Assembly: GCA_036258055.1 (NCBI GenBank)
Contig: DATAEK010000233.1
Coordinates: 1 to 35,992 of the forward strand
Reading direction: 5' to 3'
Source of the DNA: DATAEK01 sp036258055
Lineage (GTDB): Bacteria; Acidobacteriota; Vicinamibacteria; Vicinamibacterales; 2-12-FULL-66-21
DNA: 35,992 bases
Made by a program: the position numbers and the translations under genes. Below, in pieces: positions 8,923-16,003 of the stretch (its first letter is position 1; each line of letters starts with the position of its first letter). Under the pieces are notes generated by a model. That model was not told the DNA's origin. It made no database searches and worked only from the letters and a program-made list of their open reading frames with translations.

Positions 8923-9309
8923 TCACAACGCCACGGCCACTCGAGCGTTTCGACATTCCGGAGGGCACGCTGGACCATTCGGTCGGGTGACTTCGTACGT
9001 CGGCTGTCTGGTCTCTTCGGTGGTCTGGGTGCCAGTCGACACGCGAATGGTGACGCTGGCGGGTGTGAAATCGGGGAAGGACACTGGGCAAGTGCCCGTC
9101 GCCGAAGTGCAGGTGGTGCTTCTCGTCGACCCATCAGGCGCGGTTACAACGACCGTCACTGGAGTCTGACCCGGCGCACCAGTCACTTCGACGACCAAGC
9201 CCGTACAGCCGATCAGCGTGCAAGCACTGGGGCCGACGACATCGCACCCTGAGCCAAGGGCGGCGACGAACACCAGAGTGATCGCCAACACCTCGCGCGG
9301 AATTGTCAC
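8923..9309 (-). CDS. Hypothetical lipoprotein, Cys-rich, Ig-like
   Basis: A 128-residue exported protein. The GTG at 9309 has AGGA about eight bases upstream and opens straight into a hydrophobic segment (VLAITLVFVAALGSGC), which reads as a lipoprotein signal although the lipobox is imperfect (GSG-C). The mature chain alternates Thr/Val-rich strands (VTVVVTAPDG, SVTIRVSTGTQTTEE) and has several cysteines, including paired ones near the C-terminus (ACPPEC). It looks like a small beta-sandwich held by disulfides. No family is recognised. Confidence 0.6.
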   Translation of the reverse strand: MTIPREVLAITLVFVAALGSGCDVVGPSACTLIGCTGLVVEVTGAPGQTPVTVVVTAPDGSTRSTTCTSATGTCPVSFPDFTPASVTIRVSTGTQTTEETRQPTYEVTRPNGPACPPECRNARVAVAL

Positions 9310-9522
9310 TGACCGAATCCTAGCATGGGATGGCGCGCCCGAACGCCGCGGCCGTGCCGCAAGCGACAGCGGTGGGCGGCTTGGAGAAGAGAGCGAGGGG
9401 AGAATTAGGCCTGCGGGAGCCAGGCGACGCGCCGTAGCCTCCTGCGGTCCGTGATCGAAGCGAACGGCCCCCAGATCGCAAAGCGCAATTCTGAGAACGC
9501 GTTCGCCTCCACCGACTAGCAA

Positions 9523-10023
9523 TCAGCGACCGGCAGTGTGGATGCATTCGTAGTAGCCGATCACCGGCACAAAATCGTACGGGTGATCGGTCGATTCGCA
9601 GAGCTGCCCCCGGTAGAGATCCGTACGAAGGAGGAGTTCCGTACCGACGAAGTGACCGGTACCGTCGAAGACGAAAAACGTGAAGGTCGCAGGCCGATCA
9701 GCAGGTGGTGGGTCTCCGACCGTTGGAAAGCCCTGGTTCGGGTGACTGCACACGATTCGGTTGGGGATTGGCTCGAAACAAGTCCACCCACGATTCGTAA
9801 GCTCGGTCGGACTGAGGTGTCCGGCCGAAGCTTGAGCGATGAGGTTTACGTTGGCTGAGGATTCAGGGGGCGCCGTTGCCGCAGGCGCTGTAGCTGTCCC
9901 GCCGCCTGAAACCACGGTTGGACGCACCGGGTTGGTGCTTTCGCCACAGCCGACCGCGACACTGATCAGGCCAAGTACGGCCACCGCAAAGGAGATACCT
10001 ACTCGCGAGGACGTGTTGCGCAT
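9523..10023 (-). CDS. Hypothetical lipoprotein
   Basis: A 166-residue protein starting MRNTSSRVGISFAVAVLGLI and ending its signal in AVG-Cys. The start at 10023 has CCAGGAGG seven bases upstream, which rules out the longer frame to 10095. After a Ser/Thr/Ala/Pro-rich linker there is a domain with Trp and Cys (NRGWTCFEPIPNRIVC, LCESTDHPYDF, GYYECIH) that probably forms disulfides. It lies divergent to the sigma factor gene; the 219-bp gap would hold both promoters. No named family recognised. Confidence 0.75.
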   Translation of the reverse strand: MRNTSSRVGISFAVAVLGLISVAVGCGESTNPVRPTVVSGGGTATAPAATAPPESSANVNLIAQASAGHLSPTELTNRGWTCFEPIPNRIVCSHPNQGFPTVGDPPPADRPATFTFFVFDGTGHFVGTELLLRTDLYRGQLCESTDHPYDFVPVIGYYECIHTAGR

Positions 10024-10242
10024 GGGTCTGCCTCCTGGAATGGGCGGTGTTCTGCGTCTAAGAGCTATGGCGCACGCGCGTGGAAAAACCTGCAAGCGGC
10101 CCCCGAACCCACCCCGCCCACACCGTTGCAGCCTTTGGCCGCCGCGTGCGCCTTCTTCAACGATCGCGCGCGTGCGCAGTTCTGGCGTGTCGTCCGCCTT
10201 CGGGTCGCTCTGGTAGACTCAGGGCCTCAAGCGCCCCTCAGC

Positions 10243-10833
10243 ATGGAGCCATACCAGCAGCCGTCCGGCGGCGATGTCACCACTCTGCTCCGCCTCTGGA
10301 GCGACGGCGACGGGCAGGCGTTCGACCGGCTGATTCCGCTTGTTTATGACGAACTGCACCGCATGGCACTGCGGTACCTGGCGGGCGAGCGATCGAACAT
10401 GTCGCTCCAAGCGACCGGGCTGGTCAACGAGGTGTGTCTCCGGCTGCTCGGATGGGATCAGGCGCGCTGGCAGAACCGTGGTCACTTTTTTGGCGTGTCC
10501 GCACAGATGATGCGCAGGGTTCTCGTAGACATCGCACGACGGCGGCGCGCGCATCGCCGCGGAGGGGCTGACGCGGTTCGTGTGCCGCTGGAGAGCGTCG
10601 AACTGCCAGCCAGCGAACGCGACACGGATCTGGTCGCCATCGATTGCGCGCTCGAGAAGCTGGCGGCGGAGGATGCCCGCCAGGCCCGTGTCGTAGAGCT
10701 TCGATTCTTCGGCGGTCTATCGATGGAGGAAACGGCGCGGGTGCTTGGAGTCTCCGTCCGCACGGCGCACAGCGACTGGGCGTTCGCCCGCGCCTGGCTG
10801 TACCGCGCACTTTCGGACACGGGTGCTGTATGA
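10243..10833 (+). CDS. ECF-like RNA polymerase sigma factor (TIGR02999 type)
   Basis: A 196-residue sigma factor of the PF07638/TIGR02999 group, abundant in Acidobacteriota and Planctomycetes. Region 2 is at about residues 25-90 (LIPLVYDELHRMALRYL, LQATGLVNEVCLRLL, FFGVSAQMMRRVLVDIARRR). Region 4 is at about 145-190 (ARVVELRFFGGLSMEETARV, VSVRTAHSDWAFARAWLYRA). It directs polymerase to a private promoter set. The stop codon overlaps the kinase start by ATGA (10830-10833), so the two are translated together and the kinase may control the sigma factor, as proposed for such pairs; no anti-sigma gene is present. I chose the ATG at 10243; in-frame sequence before it is low-quality. Confidence 0.93.
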   Translation: MEPYQQPSGGDVTTLLRLWSDGDGQAFDRLIPLVYDELHRMALRYLAGERSNMSLQATGLVNEVCLRLLGWDQARWQNRGHFFGVSAQMMRRVLVDIARRRRAHRRGGADAVRVPLESVELPASERDTDLVAIDCALEKLAAEDARQARVVELRFFGGLSMEETARVLGVSVRTAHSDWAFARAWLYRALSDTGAV

Positions 10834-13721
10834 GTGAGGGGCGCCGCGAACAGCTGGTTCGGATCTTCGACGCGGCGCGGCAGCTTCAATCCGACGAACG
10901 CACCGAGTTGATCGCTCGATCGTGTGGAACGGATGAAGCGCTGCGGGCGGAGGCGCTGTCGCTCCTGGAAGCCGACGCGGCGTCGGGTGAATTCATGGTG
11001 AAACCCGCGCTCGACAGGCTTGCGGAGGCGATGGCGACGGAACGGTGGAGCCTGCATGCCGGCGAGCTGATCGGGCCTTACACCATCGTTCAGCTGCTTG
11101 GTTCCGGGGGGGCGGGCGAAGTGTGGCGAGCGCGAGACCAACGTCTCGGTCGCGACGTGGCCATCAAGGTCCTGCTCCCTCACTTTGCGACCGACGCCGA
11201 TCGTCTTCGGCGATTCGCGGAAGAAGCACGGGCGGCGGGCGCGCTCAACCACTCGAACATTCTCACGGTATACGACGTCGGCGAGCACCTTGGCATCCCG
11301 TACCTCGTGTCCGAATGCCTGGAAGGCCAGAGCCTGCGTCAGCGTCTCGACGCCGGACCGATGTCAGTGCAGGAGGCCCTCGCGATCGCGCTGGGCATCG
11401 CCCGCGGCCTGGCGGCCGCGCACGCTCGTTCAATCATTCACCGTGACCTGAAGCCGGAGAACACGTTCCTCAGGCTTGATGGCGGTGTGAAGATCCTCGA
11501 CTTCGGCCTGGCGAAGCTCCAGTTGTCGCTCGAAGGTGTGCCGACAGGAACACATCGTACGATAACCGGCGTCATACTCGGCACAGCCGGCTACATGGCA
11601 CCGGAGCAAGTGAAAGGGGAGAACGTTGATGCCCGTGCCGATCTCTTCGCGTTCGGGGCGATGCTCTATGAGATGCTCGCGGGCCAACGCCCGTTTCGGA
11701 GTGCGAGTACATTTGAATCGCTTCACGCCGTCCTGACACTCAATCCACCGGACCTGGTGTCCGTGAACGCGCAGGTCCCGGTGTCGCTCGGACGAATCGT
11801 GATGCGCCTCCTCGAGAAGGCTCCAGAGGCGCGCTTTCAGTCGGCGGTGGATGTCGTCTGGGCTTTGGAGCAGGTGGATACATCCGCGCCTGGTCCGTCG
11901 GTTCCCGCTCCCTCCACTGGTTCGACGAACAGGTGGCGTTCACGCCGCGTAGTTTGGGCGACCGCGACAGGACTCGCCGCGCTCGTACTGTTTACCGCCT
12001 GGTCACTCGGGCGTGTGCCGTCCCGAGATCCGCGAGGCCCTGAATTGACGCGGTTTACCTGGCCGCTGCCATCAGGAATGGCCCTTGGTTCCGCCCCCGT
12101 GGTCTCGCCGGATGGCCGGTATATCGCTTTCGTGGGACGGCGTGAGGGCGGTAGTCAACTCTACGTCCGCGATCGGGGCGCGGTCGATGCAGTGCCGATT
12201 CCGGGCAGCGAAGGATCGGCGCACCCATTCTGGTCACCCGACAGCACATCGCTGGGCTTCTTCGCCGGAGAACGGCTGATGAAGGTCGCCTGGAAGGGAG
12301 GGGCCCCCGTAGCCCTCGCGGAGGCGCTATTCCCCTTCGGCGGAACGTCGAACCCAGCCGGGACCATCGTGTTTGCGCCGGATGTGATCCTGACCGGACT
12401 GTTCCGAGTGGGCGCCAGGGGCGAAGCAGTCGAGCAGGCGACGTTACTGGATCCGTCACTCGGCGATACCTCGCACCTTTGGCCCGTGTTTCTGCCCGAC
12501 GGGGTTCACTTCCTGTACTTCGTGCGATCGGCACAAGATGAACGCCGCGGACTGTACATCGGGCGTATCGATCGGCCGGCCGCGCACGCCGGCACACTGC
12601 TGCTTCGATCCGATTCGAACGCCGTATATGTGCCGCTGCCTGGAACTCCCGAAGGTGTGCTGCTGTACGTCGTCAACGGCCGGATAGAGGCGCGTCGATT
12701 CGACTCCGGGACGCTGAACTTCGTCGGAGATGCTCGCGCGATCGGCTTGTCAGCCGCGGGGACCACACTGACTCAGCCGGCGATGCTAAGCGCTTCCGCT
12801 GATGTGCTCGCGTTTGCGGCGTCGACTGTGCCATATGGAAACCGCCTCGAGGCTGTCGATCGAAAAGGCCAGCGTCTCCGGCTCTGGGATGAACCGGAAG
12901 CGCAGAACTGGCCACGGGTGTCACCCGACGGACGATATCTGTCGCGGCAGCGGGTCGACGAACTGCGCAACACTCCCGATGTCTGGGTAGAGGATCTCGA
13001 ACGTGGTACGAACGTCCGCGTGACATCGGCCGTGGAATCGGATATCCGTCCGGTCTGGTCTCCGGATGGACGCTATCTCGCGTACGTATCAGGCAGGCTG
13101 CCGCGAAGATCGGGCACGAGGATCCTCAGTATCGCCGCGGCCGACGGTACGGGCGTCGTGCGTACGCTCCCATGCCCGGGCGAGTACTGCGAGCCCACGG
13201 ATTGGACGCCCGGCGGTCTGCTGGTCAACGTGCTCGTGGGTCGGCGCAGCGATGTCTGGATTGTGCCCATCGAGAGTGGGGCTACCGCGCAACCGCTTCT
13301 CGCCGAACCTGTCAACGAGCGTGACGCGCGAATGTCCCGGGACGGCCGGTGGATCGCATATGTGTCCGACGAATCAGGGCGGCCGGAAGTGTCGGTTCGG
13401 ACCGTCGCGGGCCCACCGAAACGCGTTGTCGTCTCGGGCGAAGGCGGCGATCAACCGGTGTGGCGGCCCGACGGCGCGGAGCTGTTCTTCGTCGATCCTC
13501 GAGGCCAACTTCGGAGCGTGTCTGTGCAGTGGAGCCGTGACGGCGCTCCGACATTTGGATTACCGGCCAAGCTGAACGTTCCGCCAATCGGCCGCGGCCA
13601 TTGGGGAACGCCCTACGACGTTTCTCCTGATGGGAGCCGCATCTACTTCCTGCGCCGTAACGATGATCCGCCGCCCCACGAAATCCATGTGGTAATCGGC
13701 TGGCGTGCGCTCCTTGACTGA
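10830..13721 (+). CDS. Ser/Thr protein kinase with TolB/WD40-like sensor domain
   Basis: A 963-residue protein. Residues 1-70 are an acidic helical N-terminus typical of kinases coupled to TIGR02999 sigma factors (RIFDAARQLQSDERTELI, AEALSLLEAD). The kinase domain spans about 83-348: GSGGAGEV (91-98), Lys113, HRDLKPEN (Asp206), DFG (Asp224), GYMAPEQ. A Pro/Ser linker leads to a membrane helix (about 373-394, VVWATATGLAALVLFTAWSL). The rest is a periplasmic propeller with repeated 'SPDGRY' blades (VVSPDGRYIAFVG, VSPDGRYLSRQ, WSPDGRYLAYVSG, MSRDGRWIAYVSD). The likely role is to sense an extracytoplasmic condition and phosphorylate cytoplasmic proteins, perhaps the partner sigma factor. The ATG at 10830 overlaps the sigma stop. 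Confidence 0.95.
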   Translation: MSEGRREQLVRIFDAARQLQSDERTELIARSCGTDEALRAEALSLLEADAASGEFMVKPALDRLAEAMATERWSLHAGELIGPYTIVQLLGSGGAGEVWRARDQRLGRDVAIKVLLPHFATDADRLRRFAEEARAAGALNHSNILTVYDVGEHLGIPYLVSECLEGQSLRQRLDAGPMSVQEALAIALGIARGLAAAHARSIIHRDLKPENTFLRLDGGVKILDFGLAKLQLSLEGVPTGTHRTITGVILGTAGYMAPEQVKGENVDARADLFAFGAMLYEMLAGQRPFRSASTFESLHAVLTLNPPDLVSVNAQVPVSLGRIVMRLLEKAPEARFQSAVDVVWALEQVDTSAPGPSVPAPSTGSTNRWRSRRVVWATATGLAALVLFTAWSLGRVPSRDPRGPELTRFTWPLPSGMALGSAPVVSPDGRYIAFVGRREGGSQLYVRDRGAVDAVPIPGSEGSAHPFWSPDSTSLGFFAGERLMKVAWKGGAPVALAEALFPFGGTSNPAGTIVFAPDVILTGLFRVGARGEAVEQATLLDPSLGDTSHLWPVFLPDGVHFLYFVRSAQDERRGLYIGRIDRPAAHAGTLLLRSDSNAVYVPLPGTPEGVLLYVVNGRIEARRFDSGTLNFVGDARAIGLSAAGTTLTQPAMLSASADVLAFAASTVPYGNRLEAVDRKGQRLRLWDEPEAQNWPRVSPDGRYLSRQRVDELRNTPDVWVEDLERGTNVRVTSAVESDIRPVWSPDGRYLAYVSGRLPRRSGTRILSIAAADGTGVVRTLPCPGEYCEPTDWTPGGLLVNVLVGRRSDVWIVPIESGATAQPLLAEPVNERDARMSRDGRWIAYVSDESGRPEVSVRTVAGPPKRVVVSGEGGDQPVWRPDGAELFFVDPRGQLRSVSVQWSRDGAPTFGLPAKLNVPPIGRGHWGTPYDVSPDGSRIYFLRRNDDPPPHEIHVVIGWRALLD

Positions 13722-13860
13722 GCGCCACGAACGTTCGATAGGACAGCAGAGAGTATCTGCCCGCGTATGTGCGCACCGGCAACATCTCGTCAAGACCGCA
13801 GCGACACTGAGTTGCCGGCCGAGTCTTGACGATTGGAATCGCGTAGCAAAGCTCGCGAGG

Positions 13861-13896
13861 TCAGGCGGCTTGTTGCACCGCCCAAAAGCCGCCTGA
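13861..13896. terminator. Hairpin downstream of the sigma-kinase operon
   Basis: A perfect 11-bp inverted repeat TCAGGCGGCTT / AAGCCGCCTGA (13861-13871 and 13886-13896) with a 14-base loop, 140 bases after the kinase stop. There is no following T-run. It may end transcription with Rho help or stabilise the mRNA 3' end. Confidence 0.35.
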
Positions 13897-13948
13897 GCCA
13901 TTCGGTAATCTGGTTCCAACTACACAATACGGCAACGCCGCGACACGT

Positions 13949-13977
13949 GATCGCGGCGGCCCCGGGCCGCCGCGATC
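13949..13977. terminator. Very GC-rich palindromic hairpin
   Basis: A perfect 14-bp inverted repeat around a single C: GATCGCGGCGGCCC / GGGCCGCCGCGATC. It lies 15 bases past the stop of the PGGT-repeat peptide gene, on the minus strand. The position fits a terminator for the GT-peptide transcript, and it could act from both sides. No U-tract follows on either strand. Confidence 0.45.
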
Positions 13978-13992
13978 CGCGCCACAACTGGC

Positions 13993-14181
13993 CTACCGCC
14001 GCGGCTTCACTTCCCCAGGTTTCTTCGTACCACCCGGACGCTTCGTTCCGCCCGGACGTTTCGTTCCACCTGGAGCTCTCGTCCCGCCCGGCATTCTGGT
14101 GCCCCCAGGCGGTTTGGTCGGTCCTGGACTCGACGCCGCTTCGAACCGCTGCTCATCGTGACCGGTTGGTGGTGAATGCAT
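13993..14181 (-). CDS. PGGT-repeat basic peptide, candidate substrate of the adjacent GT
   Basis: A 62-residue peptide. The ATG at 14181 has AAAGGAGG four bases upstream, a near-perfect ribosome site. The N-terminus is neutral to acidic (MHSPPTGHDEQRFEAASSPG). The rest is six units of the form PGGT-K/R-x (PPGGTR, PGGTRA, PGGTKR twice, PGGTKK, then PGEVK) ending in PRR. Repeats differ at silent positions (CCG GGC GGG ACG, CCA GGT GGA ACG, CCG GGT GGT ACG), so the protein repeat, not the DNA, is kept. There is no signal peptide and no Cys. It follows a glycosyltransferase with polypeptide-GalNAc-transferase signatures by 91 bases on the same strand. Five regularly spaced Thr in a Pro/Gly context look like O-glycosylation sites. 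The substrate role is a hypothesis; a DNA- or anion-binding tail is the main alternative. Confidence 0.75.
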   Translation of the reverse strand: MHSPPTGHDEQRFEAASSPGPTKPPGGTRMPGGTRAPGGTKRPGGTKRPGGTKKPGEVKPRR

Positions 14182-14272
14182 GCGGCCTCCTTTGTCTTGA
14201 ATGCCTCAGTCTGAATGCTTCGAACGATGTGAGCGAGCCGCGCCGGAAGGTCAGGAGATGAGCGACCCAGGG

Positions 14273-15172
14273 TTACCACGCGCCCGTGAACCGGCCGAAA
14301 TACCACTCGTCGTCATGAACGCGGCGGCCGGTGAGTTCGCGACGCCGCAACTCGATATCGCTGCCGGCAATCAGCGCCAGAGCCTCGGGGAACTCGTTTT
14401 GATTCCTCAGAGCGTCGGTGACCTCTTCGAGGCGTGCCGCTCCGAAATGCGTCTGCGCAAGTCGCAGCTTGTTGTGAAGAACGGTACGCCAGGAAATCGG
14501 ATACGGGTGCTGTTCGCGAAACGCATGAATCACGGTGACCTGCGGAACAATCCTCAACGCGTATCCCAGCAGCCACAACCGGACCGCGAGCTCGTTGTCC
14601 ACTCCTCCGGACCGAATCATGCCGTCGTCGAAACCACCAGTCGCCTCGAAAACGTCGCGTCGCATGGCGAGGCAGCAGCCTGGAAGTATCGGGACGTCAT
14701 ACGGCTCCGTGTCGTGTTGATCGAGCCATTCAATCTCCAGATCCGCGCCTTCGAATCGCAGCCCGAAACCGCGGAGGTGTGGGTCGTCGGCAACCGCGAT
14801 GCCTGGCGCGGCGGCACCGACGGCTGCATCGTGAACGGCATCGAGCAGCGGCGGCCACCATCCATCGGGCAGCTCCATGTGGGCATCCACGAAGATGATC
14901 GTGGACCCGGTTGTGAGCCTCGCGCCGAAGTTCCGAGCCCGCGCGACACCGAGATTGCTGGCGCGAAACAGCCGAATGGCCGCGACGCCGCGGCGGCCTG
15001 AACCGCAGGCCATCGCTGTGAAATCCGCCGATCCGTCGTCGGATCCGTCATCGACGATGACGATTTCGCTTTCAGGCGGGAGGGTCGCCTGCAGGTTCTC
15101 AATGGTCCCACGGAGACTGGCGCCTTCGTTGAGCGACACGACTACGACGCTGAGAGGCGGCTGTGAAGGCAT
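14273..15172 (-). CDS. GT-A glycosyltransferase, polypeptide-GalNAc-transferase-like
   Basis: A 299-residue GT2-superfamily enzyme without signal peptide. The nucleotide-sugar part has VVVVSLNEGASLRGTIENL and IVIVDDGSDDGSA (about 37-49). The metal motif is Asp96-Ala-His98 (IIFVDAHMELPDGWW), DxH rather than the DxD of most GT2 enzymes. The acceptor part has GGFDDGMIRSGGVDNELAVR (about 179-198). This parallels the Gal/GalNAc-T motif (D-x5-WGGEN-x-E-x2-R-x-W) of polypeptide GalNAc-transferases; Trp200 and the late His216 also fit. So the acceptor may be a Ser/Thr peptide. Directly downstream is the PGGT-repeat peptide gene; divergently, 51 bp away, is a second GT2. Fold is certain; acceptor is inferred. 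Confidence 0.92.
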   Translation of the reverse strand: MPSQPPLSVVVVSLNEGASLRGTIENLQATLPPESEIVIVDDGSDDGSADFTAMACGSGRRGVAAIRLFRASNLGVARARNFGARLTTGSTIIFVDAHMELPDGWWPPLLDAVHDAAVGAAAPGIAVADDPHLRGFGLRFEGADLEIEWLDQHDTEPYDVPILPGCCLAMRRDVFEATGGFDDGMIRSGGVDNELAVRLWLLGYALRIVPQVTVIHAFREQHPYPISWRTVLHNKLRLAQTHFGAARLEEVTDALRNQNEFPEALALIAGSDIELRRRELTGRRVHDDEWYFGRFTGAW

Positions 15173-15223
15173 GGATGGTCCGCGGACGTCAAAGGAAACC
15201 GATGGTATCTTACGGCTGAGGTT
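15173..15223. promoter_or_regulatory. Divergent promoter region between two glycosyltransferases
   Basis: Only 51 bases separate the two divergent GT start codons, so both promoters must overlap here or lie inside the genes. The element tatctt (15206-15211) could be a plus-strand -10 box. No convincing -35 box is seen. Shared control of both genes is likely. Confidence 0.35.
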
Positions 15224-15991
15224 ATGTCACCCAGGAAAGGAGTCGATCGCGCCCCAGCCCATGCGCTCGAAACCGAGCTGATCTCGTGCATCATGCCGAC
15301 GCGCGATCGTCCGCATTTCGTCCGGCAGGCCCTGCGATATTTCGCGCGTCAGACCTACACCAGATCGGAGCTTCTCGTCATCGATGATGGTGACGAACCG
15401 GTTGAAAGATTGTGCGAAGGCCAACCTCGAGTGCGGTACTTCCGCCTCGAACGGCCGACGTTGACCGGCACGAAGATGAACCTCGGAATCGAACAGGCGC
15501 GCGGACTCGTTCTGCAGAAGATGGACGACGACGACTATTACCATCCGGAATTCCTGCAGCGTGCGAGCGCTGCCATGCCTGCGGATCGTGATCAATGTTC
15601 TCGGACAGTCGTCGCATGGGACTGCTTTCTCGTCCTCTTCGCAGGCCAACGGTCGGTGCGGTTTTCAGGCCACGGATGGAACGCGGGCGGGACGCTCTGC
15701 TTCCGAAGAGAGATGTGGGAACGCAGAGCCTTCCGCGACGTGCGGACCGGTTGCGACAGCTGGTTTCTCGCCGATCACGAACCCGCTATCGAGAGAGTGT
15801 GTGCGCCCGAGCACTACATCCTCGTCCGCCACGGCAACAATACATGGACGCGGATGGACGATGGCATGCAAGCCGACGAGTATCTTGCCTCACTGCCGCC
15901 GTACGAGAAGCCGCTCGACGCCATCGTCAATTCAGACGACCTGCCGTTTTATTCGGCGCTATCGAAACCAACGGCAGGATGTGAATGGTGA
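15224..15991 (+). CDS. GT2 family glycosyltransferase
   Basis: A 255-residue GT-A enzyme: ISCIMPTRDRPHFVRQALRY at about 20-39, LLVIDDGDEPVE (51-61), and the metal site in LVLQKMDDDDYYHPEF (Asp101-104). The later half has WNAGGTLCFRREMW and DVRTGCDSWFLADH, acceptor-side features of GT2. It has no membrane segment. It is divergent from the DxH glycosyltransferase and convergent with the kinase that ends at 16004. The two GTs could act in sequence on one acceptor, one adding the first sugar and one extending it (inference). The start could also be a few codons later; GAGG precedes the chosen ATG closely. Confidence 0.88.
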   Translation: MSPRKGVDRAPAHALETELISCIMPTRDRPHFVRQALRYFARQTYTRSELLVIDDGDEPVERLCEGQPRVRYFRLERPTLTGTKMNLGIEQARGLVLQKMDDDDYYHPEFLQRASAAMPADRDQCSRTVVAWDCFLVLFAGQRSVRFSGHGWNAGGTLCFRREMWERRAFRDVRTGCDSWFLADHEPAIERVCAPEHYILVRHGNNTWTRMDDGMQADEYLASLPPYEKPLDAIVNSDDLPFYSALSKPTAGCEW

Positions 15992-16003
15992 ATTAGAGCT
16001 TTC

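Noticed and set aside
8790..9252. Plus-strand frame over the Cys-rich lipoprotein gene
   Set aside because: Composition is Arg/Ser-rich as in antisense frames of high-GC genes; the minus-strand lipoprotein has a start site and signal peptide.
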